Below, piece after piece: positions 50,701-59,328 of a stretch of 63,074 nucleotides of DNA (position 1 is the first letter of the stretch; each line of letters starts with the position of its first letter). The stretch is from Pseudobutyrivibrio sp. Its GTDB lineage: Bacteria > Bacillota > Clostridia > Lachnospirales > Lachnospiraceae. Made by a program: the position numbers and the translations under genes. The DNA lies in assembly GCF_017471675.1 (NCBI RefSeq), contig NZ_JAFUSK010000026.1, forward strand, positions 1-63,074. Direction: 5' to 3'. Below the pieces are notes generated by a model that made no database searches, was not told the origin of the DNA, and was given only the letters and a program-made list of their open reading frames with translations.

Positions 50701-51258
50701 ATGAGAGAACGAAGTAAAGATTTAAGGGTGCGGAGAACCCTAACTGCAGTCAGAAAAGCTTTTAATGACTTAGTGCTAACCCGCAATTACAATGAAATCT
50801 CTATCACTGACCTCACTGAAAAAGCCGGAATTAACAGAAAAACATTTTACTTGCATTATTCTTCACTTGATGATTTAGTTGCAGAGGTTGAGGAAGAAAT
50901 GTCTAAAGATATTTTAGATAACATTGGCGAGTATGCCAGAAAGCTGGATTTAGAAGGATGTATTACTTATTTCTACAAATATCTTGAATCATGCTCAAAG
51001 GTAGAAAAAAAGCTAATGTGTGATGAGCACTATGCATTCTTCTATAACGAAGTTGTAGATACTGTTCTAAAGAGTGATGAATTTTCTAAATTCTTCTCTA
51101 TGACCAAGTATCCTTCTATCGTACGTTCGTATACAAAGGCTATCACAGCTATCTATAAGGATTGGCTGCTAGCTGGGCGCGACACAGATTTCTCTGTACT
51201 TACTGAAACTGCCAGCAAGCTATTAGGCAGTGGATACTCAGGTATTGTAAATAAGTAA
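50701..51258 (+). CDS. TetR/AcrR-family regulator
   Basis: A 185-residue regulator. The N-terminal helix-turn-helix reads VRKAFNDLVLTRNYNEISITDLTEKAGINRKTFYLHYSS, in several segments matching the TetR consensus (ITDLTEKAGINRKTFYLHY). The C-terminal ligand domain is variable. AAAGGAG precedes the ATG. It is divergent from the MarR-ABC operon, with a 220-bp shared regulatory region, so cross-control is possible. It ends at a terminator shared in space with the ROK gene. Confidence 0.92.
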   Translation: MRERSKDLRVRRTLTAVRKAFNDLVLTRNYNEISITDLTEKAGINRKTFYLHYSSLDDLVAEVEEEMSKDILDNIGEYARKLDLEGCITYFYKYLESCSKVEKKLMCDEHYAFFYNEVVDTVLKSDEFSKFFSMTKYPSIVRSYTKAITAIYKDWLLAGRDTDFSVLTETASKLLGSGYSGIVNK

Positions 51259-51260
51259 TT

Positions 51261-51294
51261 AACAGCCTTCCCCCTTTGGAGGAAGGCTGTTTTA
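51261..51294 (+). terminator. TetR gene terminator
   Basis: Arms AACAGCCTTCC (51261-51271) and GGAAGGCTGTT (51281-51291), followed by T-rich sequence. The CCTTCCCCCTTTGG loop recalls the ends of the 167-bp palindromic element at 55648. Confidence 0.85.
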
Positions 51295-52233
51295 TTATAG
51301 AATGAGCTTCATAGCTCCATAAATACCTGCATCGTTTCCAAGTGTAGCAAGTACAATCTTTGTATTGCGGCAGCCATGGAATGCAATCTGGTTGAATCTG
51401 TACTCAACTTCGTCGATTAAGTACTGGCCAGCCTTAGAAACTCCACCACCGATAACAAATGCCTCTGGGTTTACTACACATGAAATTACCTGTAATCCCT
51501 GTGCAAGATATTCACAAGCTCTTTTTGCAATTTCCTTTGCAACAGTATCACCCTTCTTAGCCTCGTCAAATACGGCCTTAGCATCAAGAGATTCTACGCT
51601 TCTAAGTGTGCTTTCATCATCGTTCTGAGCCAATCTAATCTTAGCAAGACGTGCAATACCTGTAGCTGAGCAATACTGCTCTAAGCACCCGTGATTACCA
51701 CATCCGCATGTATTTTCCTCTGTATAATTAACTCTGATATGTCCTATCTCACCTGCTGCACCATGAGCGCCAGGGATAATGTCATCATTAAGGATTACAC
51801 CACCGCCTACACCTGTTCCAAGTGTAACCATTACTGAGCTTGAGTACTCCTTAGCAGCACCCATCCAAGACTCACCAAGAGCAGCCACATTAGCATCATT
51901 ACCAGCCTTTACCTTAATTCCACCAAGGCACTCTGAAAATTCCTTCTCAACATTGAATACGCCCCATCCAAGGTTTACGCATCTATTAACCACACCATCA
52001 TCTGAAACAGGTCCTGGAATTCCGATACCTACACCAAGAACATCGTCAGATGTAATATTTTTTTCTTCCATCTTCTTAACAACAGTCTGTGCCAAATCCT
52101 TAAGAATATTAACACCACCATTAGATGTGTCTGTTGGAACCTCCCACTTCTCAAGAAGCTCTCCTGTTGCAGTAAATAAACCACATTTACATGTTGTGCC
52201 ACCTAAATCAAGTCCAAATCCATAATTTGCCAT
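51295..52233 (-). CDS. ROK-family glucokinase
   Basis: A 312-residue sugar kinase. The ATP loop is GLDLGGTTCKCGLF, the catalytic region VKAGNDANVAALGE, and the ROK zinc site CGCGNHGCLEQYCS with GHIRV before it. There is no N-terminal helix-turn-helix, so it is a kinase, not a repressor. It phosphorylates glucose to glucose-6-phosphate for glycolysis and, in this organism, glycogen synthesis. GGAGG lies 13 bases before the ATG. It follows the PBP1A gene by 27 bp on the same strand. Confidence 0.94.
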   Translation of the reverse strand: MANYGFGLDLGGTTCKCGLFTATGELLEKWEVPTDTSNGGVNILKDLAQTVVKKMEEKNITSDDVLGVGIGIPGPVSDDGVVNRCVNLGWGVFNVEKEFSECLGGIKVKAGNDANVAALGESWMGAAKEYSSSVMVTLGTGVGGGVILNDDIIPGAHGAAGEIGHIRVNYTEENTCGCGNHGCLEQYCSATGIARLAKIRLAQNDDESTLRSVESLDAKAVFDEAKKGDTVAKEIAKRACEYLAQGLQVISCVVNPEAFVIGGGVSKAGQYLIDEVEYRFNQIAFHGCRNTKIVLATLGNDAGIYGAMKLIL

Positions 52234-52260
52234 TTCTTTTTTGTATCCTCCATTTTAAAA

Positions 52261-54447
52261 CTATTCTTCAACCACTGGTTCTGTTGTGGTAGTAATCTGT
52301 ACATCTGTGGCATTATCAGGTATTATGCCCTCAGGAACCTCTGGACCGTCAAATGTCTGTGTTATAACCTGATAAGTTTGTTCTTCAGGGATTTCCTCAG
52401 GATTTTCTTCATCAAATTCACCATAAGGCTCCTCGCCTTCTTCCAAGTCAGCCTCTGGATCTTCTTCCTGCTCCTGTGGACCTGTAAACACTGCAGGCTT
52501 TTTAAACTCTGCCGGCACCTTACCTTCATGAATAGCCAGCATAAAATCCTGCCAGATAGCAGCTGGATATGAAGAGCCGGTAAGCCCTGGCACCTTCTTA
52601 GGCTGATCATAGCCTACCCAGATACTGGTTGTGTAATACTTAGTGTATCCAACAAACCATCCATCTCTGTTATCATTGGTAGTACCTGTCTTGCCTGCTG
52701 CAGGCATATCACCAAGTGATACACCCCTTGCCGTGCCGTCAGTCAATACAGATTGTAGCATATCTGTCATGTTTCGTGCATCATTTTCTTCATATATTTT
52801 AATATCTTCTTGATTTACTTCATAGATTGTATTTCCTTTAGCATCTAATATCTTTGAAATACAGGTCGGTTCTCTCGTATATCCATCATTTTCTATGGTC
52901 GCATATCCTTTTGCCATCTCAAGTGGACTGACTCCTACAGTTAATCCACCCAGGCATGCAGCCATTCCATAGTCTTCTTTTTCAATATGACTAAATCCCA
53001 TATCTTTAAGATAGCTCATGCCCTTATCTGGTGTTATTTCTGTATATAATTGCCACGCTATTGTGTTCTTAGAGGCAGCTACTGCCTGCCTTAAAGTTAT
53101 CTCTCCACTGTATTTTCCACTGGCATTTTCAGGGCCATCCTCCAGCTTCTCATCTATAACAATGGAATCAGGAGTGTACCCCATCTCTAATGCCGGCGTA
53201 TACACATTTAAAGGTTTTATGGAGCTTCCAGGCTGCCTAAAGCTTTGAAATGCTCGATTTAGGGTATAGCCGTTTACTTCCTGGCTCCTACCGCCCACTA
53301 TAGCATTTACCATTCCCGTTTCATTATCAATACACACTCCTGCTGATTGTAGGGCATAGATTCCTTCTTCATTTACATCGGTAAATTCCTCTAGCTGCTG
53401 GTCTATAGAATCCTGTAGCTGCTGCTGCATCTTTAAATCAATGGATGTATATATTCTGTATCCAGCTGTAAATAAGCTTTTATTTGCCTCGTTATAGGCT
53501 TCGTCATAAGCCTTTTCGTATGCTTTTTTTGCATCATCATTTTTGAAATCCGTCTTAAATTCAAATCCATTTTGAGCCATTAAAGCTCTGGTAGCACATG
53601 TATACACGTATGTTTCAACATAATTATTCTTTATACTATCCGGACGGGTCAGGCTAATAACCTCATCCTTTGCCTCATCATATAGTTTTTCAGATATTAC
53701 GCCATCATCTTTCATTGCATTTAAAATCAAGTTCTTTCTTTTGATGGTATTATCTGGATTCACTACAGGATCGTAATAGGTGGGAGAATTTGGAATGGCC
53801 AGCAAATAGCAAATCTCTGCCAAATCAAGCTCTGATATATCTTTACTAAAATACCCTTTTGCCGCAGCTTCTATGCCATAATAGCCATTAGCGAAATACA
53901 CATTGTTAAGATAAAATTCCAGGATTTCCTCCTTTGAATACTTTCTTTCAAGCTCTGAGGCTATGTAGATTTCTTCTATCTTTCTTTGCCATGTCTTTTC
54001 ATTACTTAAGAATATAGTTCTCGCCAGCTGCATTGTAATGGTACTTCCACCCTGGGTCATCTCTTTATCCTTTAGCATCACATAACAAGCTCTTGCTATA
54101 GCCTTATAATCCACACCATCGTGGCTAAAAAACTTTTTGTCTTCAATAGAAATAAGGGCTTTTACAGCATCCTCCGGAATTTGTTCATAGGTGATATAAT
54201 AGACATCCTTTTCCCCTTTTAGCACAGAAATAGTATCCCCATTTATATCATAAACTTCACTTGTCTCTGTCTGCCTAAAGGTATTCGGATTAGATTTGCG
54301 CACTAAAAGATTAGCCTCTGTCTTTAGGTCAGAGACTGTCTTTGCATAACCGCTGACGTAATAGTAGGTAACACCTGCAATTAATAAAAGCAGCAATGCA
54401 ATCTGAATTTTGATTAATCTAAGGATTTTCCTATCCCTGGATTTCAT
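52261..54447 (-). CDS. PBP1A-type bifunctional peptidoglycan synthase
   Basis: A 728-residue class A PBP with an N-terminal TM (about 10-30). The GT51 glycosyltransferase has EDKKFFSHDGVDY with the catalytic Glu, GGSTITMQLAR and RKIEEIYIASELE. The transpeptidase has SxxK in RQPGSSIKPL, SxN in ASKNTIAW and KTG in AAGKTGTTND. An acidic Glu/Asp-rich tail of about 80 residues ends the protein, probably extracellular. The frame begins at a GTG (54462), but the ATG at 54445-54447 has GGGGG and fits better. It polymerises and crosslinks peptidoglycan. Confidence 0.96.
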   Translation of the reverse strand: MKSRDRKILRLIKIQIALLLLLIAGVTYYYVSGYAKTVSDLKTEANLLVRKSNPNTFRQTETSEVYDINGDTISVLKGEKDVYYITYEQIPEDAVKALISIEDKKFFSHDGVDYKAIARACYVMLKDKEMTQGGSTITMQLARTIFLSNEKTWQRKIEEIYIASELERKYSKEEILEFYLNNVYFANGYYGIEAAAKGYFSKDISELDLAEICYLLAIPNSPTYYDPVVNPDNTIKRKNLILNAMKDDGVISEKLYDEAKDEVISLTRPDSIKNNYVETYVYTCATRALMAQNGFEFKTDFKNDDAKKAYEKAYDEAYNEANKSLFTAGYRIYTSIDLKMQQQLQDSIDQQLEEFTDVNEEGIYALQSAGVCIDNETGMVNAIVGGRSQEVNGYTLNRAFQSFRQPGSSIKPLNVYTPALEMGYTPDSIVIDEKLEDGPENASGKYSGEITLRQAVAASKNTIAWQLYTEITPDKGMSYLKDMGFSHIEKEDYGMAACLGGLTVGVSPLEMAKGYATIENDGYTREPTCISKILDAKGNTIYEVNQEDIKIYEENDARNMTDMLQSVLTDGTARGVSLGDMPAAGKTGTTNDNRDGWFVGYTKYYTTSIWVGYDQPKKVPGLTGSSYPAAIWQDFMLAIHEGKVPAEFKKPAVFTGPQEQEEDPEADLEEGEEPYGEFDEENPEEIPEEQTYQVITQTFDGPEVPEGIIPDNATDVQITTTTEPVVEE

Positions 54448-54559
54448 CTTTTTTACCCCCACAAATGTGTCCTACTTCTATAGTACCATAATGTCATTTC
54501 TTTGACATTTTTACCTTTAAAAATTTGTTTTTTATTTTGAAAATCTTGTAATTATACCA

Positions 54560-54575
54560 TCATACTCGTATGATA
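54560..54575. promoter_or_regulatory. Palindrome upstream of aldose epimerase gene
   Basis: ATCATAC (54560-54566) and GTATGAT (54569-54575) form a perfect dyad with a 2-bp centre, 33 bp before the start codon. It is the size of a repressor half-site pair and probably an operator for sugar-dependent control. Confidence 0.5.
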
Positions 54576-54607
54576 GATATAGTCTAAAAAATAGGGAGGT
54601 TTTAACC

Positions 54608-55642
54608 GTGGAAAAAGAAAAAATTGGCGTCACCAAAAACGGTGAAGATATTATTGCATACACTCTTATCAACGAGAATGGTATGCAGGCAAAGATTATG
54701 AATTTCGGCTGTAATCTATTGGATCTTTGGGTTCCTGATTCAGAGGGAATTCTTTCAGATGTTGTTTTAGGATATGATAAAATCGAAGATTATTTTGTTA
54801 ATGGACCTGGCTTTGGCTGCTGCATTTGCCCTAACGGCAACCGCATCGGCGACAGCAAATTCACTCTTAACGGAGTAGAATACAAGCTTGATGCTAATGA
54901 TGGCAAGAACAATCTTCACTCAGGCTTTAACCCAATGCACAAGCGTATTTGGGATGTAGAATCTGTTGATGATAAGCACATTACATTTACATGCCACAAG
55001 GCTGATATGGAATGTGGTTTCCCTGGTGAAATGGATATCACTATCACATATACATTAGGTGATGACAACTCTATTCGCCTTGATTATTCAGGGGTTTCAG
55101 ATGTTGATACAATATTCAACCCAACTAACCATACTTACTTTAACTTAAATGGTCATGACACTGGTTCTGTTATGGATCACATTGTTTGGATGGATGCAGA
55201 CAGATATACTCACACAGATTCAGAGTCTATCCCACATGGCGAATGCCGCGAAGTTAAGGGAACTCCAATGGATTTCACTACTCCAAAGGCTCTTAGCAAG
55301 GATACAGATGTTGATTACGACCAGCTTAACTGGGCAGGTGGATTTGACCACAACTACTGCTTAAATCACCACACATTAGATAAGCCAAGTTGCACACTTG
55401 AGTCAACTCAGAGCGGCAGAAAGATGGAAGTTTACACAGATTTACCTGGTATGCAGCTTTATGCTGGTAACTACCTCGATACAAGCCACATTGGCAAGGG
55501 CGGATGTGTCTACGACAAGCGCCACGGCGTATGCTTCGAGTCTCAGTACTTCCCAAATGCCATCAACGTACCTGAGTTTGATCAGCCAATCGCAAAAGCA
55601 GGCGTTAAAGCTCACTCAACCACAATTTATAAATTTGTATAA
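54608..55642 (+). CDS. galM: Aldose 1-epimerase (mutarotase)
   Basis: A 344-residue beta-sandwich enzyme interconverting alpha and beta anomers of sugars such as galactose. Substrate and catalytic signatures are present: NRIGDSKFTLNG, NPTNHTYFNLNGH (catalytic His), and near the C-terminus GVCFESQYFPNAIN with the catalytic Glu. The start is GTG (54608-54610), with GGGAGG upstream. It stands alone as a plus-strand gene ending in the 167-bp palindromic element. Confidence 0.93.
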   Translation: MEKEKIGVTKNGEDIIAYTLINENGMQAKIMNFGCNLLDLWVPDSEGILSDVVLGYDKIEDYFVNGPGFGCCICPNGNRIGDSKFTLNGVEYKLDANDGKNNLHSGFNPMHKRIWDVESVDDKHITFTCHKADMECGFPGEMDITITYTLGDDNSIRLDYSGVSDVDTIFNPTNHTYFNLNGHDTGSVMDHIVWMDADRYTHTDSESIPHGECREVKGTPMDFTTPKALSKDTDVDYDQLNWAGGFDHNYCLNHHTLDKPSCTLESTQSGRKMEVYTDLPGMQLYAGNYLDTSHIGKGGCVYDKRHGVCFESQYFPNAINVPEFDQPIAKAGVKAHSTTIYKFV

Positions 55643-55647
55643 AAAAT

Positions 55648-55814
55648 AAGGCTTCCCCCTTTGGGGCGAAAGAGGTCCAGTGGACCTCTGCTTTGAGCCG
55701 ACCGGAGCGGAAGCGGAGAAGAAGCTGGCACCGAAGGTGACTGATGAGGGCATTACTACAATTGACCCTCATCCGGCTGCTTCGCATCCACCTTCCCCCA
55801 AAGGGGGAAGGCTT
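55648..55814. repeat. 167-bp palindromic intergenic element, MITE/REP-like
   Basis: Terminal inverted repeats: AAGGCTTCCCCCTTTGGGG (55648-55666) and CCCCAAAGGGGGAAGGCTT (55796-55814), one mismatch pair. Internal dyads are GAGGTCC-AGT-GGACCTC (55672-55688) and GATGAGGG (55743-55750) / CCCTCATC (55765-55772). Runs of T flank both ends on the respective strands, so it can act as a bidirectional terminator between galM and transketolase. Its base composition is GC-richer than its surroundings. Similar CCTTCCCCCTTTGGGG-bordered elements are, from memory, common between genes in Clostridia. Confidence 0.85.
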
Positions 55815-55817
55815 TTT

Positions 55818-56756
55818 TTATATAAATTCCTTAATCTGCTTGTAAATTCCAGCAGCATCTAATTCGTACTTCTCAAGTAGCTTAACAGCTGGGCCTGACT
55901 CGCCGAATGTATCCTTTACGCCGATGCGAAGCATCTTTGTTGGGCACTTCTCTGAAAGAACCTCAGCAACAGCTCCACCAAGACCACCGATGATAGAATG
56001 CTCTTCTACAGTAACAACCTTTCCTGTCTTTGATGCGCTCTTTACGATAAGGTCTGCATCGATAGGCTTGATTGTGTGAATGTTGATAACCTCAGCATCG
56101 ATTCCATCCTCTGCTAATTTCTTAGCAGCCTCAAGAGATTCGTTAACCTCAAGACCTGTTGCAATGATTGTAAGGTCTTTGCCCTCTTTAAGAACAACAC
56201 CCTTGCCAATCTCGAACTTATAATCTGGTCTGTCGTTGATTACAGGTACTGCAAGACGTCCAAATCTGAGGTAAACTGGACCATCCATCTTGTAAGCAGC
56301 CTCTACTGCTGCCTTAGCCTCAACATCATCAGAAGGGTTGATGATTGTCATGCCAGGGATTGTACGCATAAGTGCGATATCCTCGTTACACTGATGTGAT
56401 GCTCCATCCTCACCTACTGAAATACCAGCGTGTGTAGCACCAATCTTTACGTTAAGGTGTGGGTAACCAACTGAGTTACGTACCTGCTCAAAAGCACGTC
56501 CTGCTGCAAACATTGCAAATGAAGAGCAGAATGGAACCTTTCCTGTGCTAGCGATACCAGCAGCGATACCAACCATGTTTGACTCTGCAATACCACAGTC
56601 AATGTGACGCTCTGGAAAAGCCTTCTTAAAAATACCTGTCTTTGTAGCCTCTGCAAGGTCTGCATCAAGAACTACTAAATTATCATATTTCTCACCGAGA
56701 GCAACAAGAGCGTTACCGTAGCTCTCACGAGTTGCGATTTTCTTTACGTCTGCCAT
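55818..56756 (-). CDS. Transketolase, C-terminal (pyrimidine) subunit
   Basis: A 312-residue half-transketolase containing the pyrimidine-binding and C-terminal domains. Features include VVLDADLAEATKTGIFKKAFPERHIDCGIAE (in part), with the cofactor-activating Glu in the CGIAESNMVG segment, GASHQCNEDIALMR, and VEEHSIIGGLGGAVAE. It pairs with the N-terminal half encoded 2 bp upstream; together they transfer two-carbon units in the non-oxidative pentose phosphate pathway. GGTGAG precedes the ATG. The stop touches the palindromic element. Confidence 0.95.
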   Translation of the reverse strand: MADVKKIATRESYGNALVALGEKYDNLVVLDADLAEATKTGIFKKAFPERHIDCGIAESNMVGIAAGIASTGKVPFCSSFAMFAAGRAFEQVRNSVGYPHLNVKIGATHAGISVGEDGASHQCNEDIALMRTIPGMTIINPSDDVEAKAAVEAAYKMDGPVYLRFGRLAVPVINDRPDYKFEIGKGVVLKEGKDLTIIATGLEVNESLEAAKKLAEDGIDAEVINIHTIKPIDADLIVKSASKTGKVVTVEEHSIIGGLGGAVAEVLSEKCPTKMLRIGVKDTFGESGPAVKLLEKYELDAAGIYKQIKEFI

Positions 56757-56758
56757 TC

Positions 56759-57583
56759 TTACTCACCAGCCTTTCCTAATTCTTCCATTGCGATAGCATA
56801 CTCCTCATCGTTAGGAGCTTTTCCGTGCCATCCTACCTGGTTTTCCATAAATGAAATGCCCTTACCCTTAACAGTCTTCATGATGATAGCTGTTGGCATT
56901 CCCTTTGTCTCTCTAGCTTTATTGAAAGCATCGCGAAGCTGGTCGAAATCATTACCATCAGCTACTTCAACTACGTTAAAGTTGAATGCTTTAAACTTAT
57001 CAGCAATAGGATATGGTGTGTTAACTACATCAACTGGTCCATCAATCTGAAGACCATTGTTATCAACGATTACAACAAGATTATCAAGCTTCTTAGCGCC
57101 AGCAAACATAGCTGCCTCCCAAACCTGACCTTCCTGAATCTCACCATCACCTAAAAGTGTGTATACTCTGTATGAATCATTTGAAAGCTTTGCAGAAAGT
57201 GCCATACCAACTGCAACAGAAATCCCCTGTCCAAGTGAACCTGATGATGCATCAATACCTGGTGTGTGCTGTACACATGGATGTCCCTGAAGATGGCTTC
57301 CAATGCTACGAAGACCCTTCAAATCCTCAACTGGGAAGAATCCTCTCTGTGCAAGTGTAGAATAAAGACCTGGTGCAGTGTGTCCCTTTGAAAGCACGAA
57401 TCTATCTCTGTCTGCCTTCTTAGGGTTCTTTGGATCGATGTTCATCTCCTCAAAGTAAAGGTAAGTAAATACCTCTGTTGCTGAAAGTGATCCGCCTGGA
57501 TGTCCGGCTTTTGCAGCATGAACACCTTCAATGATGCCTTTGCGAACCTCAGTAGCAATTTTCTTTAGCTCTTGGTTTGTCAT
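56759..57583 (-). CDS. Transketolase, N-terminal (diphosphate) subunit
   Basis: A 274-residue half-transketolase with the thiamine-diphosphate-binding site: AAKAGHPGGSLSATE, GHTAPGLYS, the GDGEIQEGQVWEA motif with metal ligand Asp, and IVDNNGLQIDG. A longer frame begins at TTG 57601, but AGGAGG lies inside it and points to the ATG at 57581-57583. Split transketolases of this type are usual in Clostridia. The downstream half starts 2 bp later, so they are coupled. Confidence 0.95.
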   Translation of the reverse strand: MTNQELKKIATEVRKGIIEGVHAAKAGHPGGSLSATEVFTYLYFEEMNIDPKNPKKADRDRFVLSKGHTAPGLYSTLAQRGFFPVEDLKGLRSIGSHLQGHPCVQHTPGIDASSGSLGQGISVAVGMALSAKLSNDSYRVYTLLGDGEIQEGQVWEAAMFAGAKKLDNLVVIVDNNGLQIDGPVDVVNTPYPIADKFKAFNFNVVEVADGNDFDQLRDAFNKARETKGMPTAIIMKTVKGKGISFMENQVGWHGKAPNDEEYAIAMEELGKAGE

Positions 57584-57649
57584 TTTTCTCCTCCTATACA
57601 ATTACATGGCTGAGCCACTGTATTGATTTTCTAATGAAAATCAAAAATA

Positions 57650-59077
57650 TTATCTCATTTCGTCTAATGTAATAAGCATGATGTTTTTAATGGCTGACGA
57701 AATGGTAATAGCATTTTCGTGAAATCCTGCGTTAGCAAATACCAAATAGAACGCATCCCCCTGTCTATGTAGCTGTTTTGTCTTCTCAATTAAAGACTTA
57801 AGCTGAGCAACCTCTATAGGCTCGTTATTGTAATAGCATTGAGCAAATATTGTTGCCGGCTTATCTTCGCATTTTCCAAGGGATACTAAATCGAAGCCGT
57901 CAGTTGTGCCTGCCTCGTCATCGTTTACCCACCAGTTACCTATCTCTTCAACTGTAAATGGTAACATATTCTTATCGCTTCTATCCCTAAGATATTCGGC
58001 ACAAATCTTAACAAATACCTCTTTCATGTATTCATCCATTATAAGCTGTGCCTTTTTCCAAAGCCCCTCAACATTTCCTAATATATATTCATCGTAATTA
58101 GGCACTACCACCTTATACCAGAATAATGTGCTTAAATTAACGATGGAATAGCGTGTTTTTTTTCTATTTGTAATCTCTGTAATAGCTGTATCCTTTGTAC
58201 AAACCCCAATTGACATCAAAGAATTTAGATAAGGTACCACTACATCCTTTGGCTTTTCAACCTCCGCTGAAATCTGATTTACGCGGTTGAGCCCCTTTGC
58301 CAAGGTTGTAAGCATATAATTATAATATGCCAATTCTCTAAGCTCTGTAGCCATCACTACCTCTGGATTTATTCCAAGCTTAGATTCCTTATCCAAAAAT
58401 AATTTCTTAGCTATTTCCTTAATCTTATCATCTGATTCTATCTGCTTTTGTCCTAGATATTCGAAGCCATCTACACCAAGCAGGGCCGCCACTCTTGCCA
58501 AATTATATGGTATTCCACCTGTAATTCCATATAAAAATGCTGCCTCCTTTGGGCTTGCATCTGCAAAAAACTGGCATGAATCATAGAATCCTAAAGGCTC
58601 GACAACTAAATCAAGAGCTATCGAATCCTTCCAGACAGCCTTCTTACCTTTTATATATTTATCTACAAGCATGAATGCATCTGAGCAAAGAATTAGCTTA
58701 ACAGGTAAATTTTTCCACTCACCTGTAATGTATTCATGCAGCATTTTATCAAATTCTGAATCTGCTTTTGCAATATGAGGATATTGATCGATAATAATGA
58801 GTTGCTTTGCTTCTGCGGCTCGTTTACTGATTTCCTTACAGAAGGCTTCGCCATCAAGAACTGTTTCAGACCCCATTATCTTTCTAATCAGCTCGAATTG
58901 GTGCTTACTAGTAGTTTCGTAAGCTTCAATGAAAATGCATTCCTTATCGGCTGCAAATTCCTTTAGCAATGTTGATTTGCCAATACCAAACTGACCAGAA
59001 ATTATGGCTACTTCAGCATTATCTCCCTCATAAAACTTCTTTAGCTTTTCAATTTCTTCTTTACGACCTTTAAACAT
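57650..59077 (-). CDS. ATPase of DUF234-type family with degenerate nuclease site
   Basis: A 475-residue protein, paralogous in layout to the ATPase at 32888. Walker A is SGQFGIGKSTL and a Walker-B-like IIIDQYPHI has Gln in place of the acidic residue after Asp. Then come ILCSDAFMLVD, a winged-helix region, and a C-terminal domain. There the nuclease-like strand reads DGFDLVSLG, then TIFAQCYYNN, where the sister protein has E-x-K. So both the catalytic base of the ATPase and the PD-(D/E)XK lysine/glutamate appear altered. GGAGAGG precedes the ATG. Function unknown; it may be an inactive partner or sensor. Confidence 0.8.
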   Translation of the reverse strand: MFKGRKEEIEKLKKFYEGDNAEVAIISGQFGIGKSTLLKEFAADKECIFIEAYETTSKHQFELIRKIMGSETVLDGEAFCKEISKRAAEAKQLIIIDQYPHIAKADSEFDKMLHEYITGEWKNLPVKLILCSDAFMLVDKYIKGKKAVWKDSIALDLVVEPLGFYDSCQFFADASPKEAAFLYGITGGIPYNLARVAALLGVDGFEYLGQKQIESDDKIKEIAKKLFLDKESKLGINPEVVMATELRELAYYNYMLTTLAKGLNRVNQISAEVEKPKDVVVPYLNSLMSIGVCTKDTAITEITNRKKTRYSIVNLSTLFWYKVVVPNYDEYILGNVEGLWKKAQLIMDEYMKEVFVKICAEYLRDRSDKNMLPFTVEEIGNWWVNDDEAGTTDGFDLVSLGKCEDKPATIFAQCYYNNEPIEVAQLKSLIEKTKQLHRQGDAFYLVFANAGFHENAITISSAIKNIMLITLDEMR

Positions 59078-59285
59078 AACACCTCTCCTTTACACTGCAT
59101 CAAGCGCGTGTAAATCCATGGTATCACGTTTCAACTATTCCTGCAATACTACCAAGATTTTTGTTTATTTTTATAAAGTCTAAACTATTTTAATATATTC
59201 TTTATACATCTTCTTTACTTTAGCATTATCTCTCTTTTTTATCAATAATGTAATGCGTTTTTTTACTATTTAATGGCGAAAAAAA

Positions 59286-59312
59286 GACCTGACGTCTGTC
59301 CTCCGTCAGGCC
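59286..59312 (-). terminator. Terminator of radical SAM gene
   Basis: Arms GACCTGACG (59286-59294) and CGTCAGGCC (59304-59312), pairing with one G-T. On the minus strand T7 follows. The rest of the 59078-59285 gap is AT-rich; a possible promoter for the ATPase gene is TTGCAG with TACCAT, but it is weak. Confidence 0.85.
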
Positions 59313-59328
59313 TATAGATAATGTCTAT

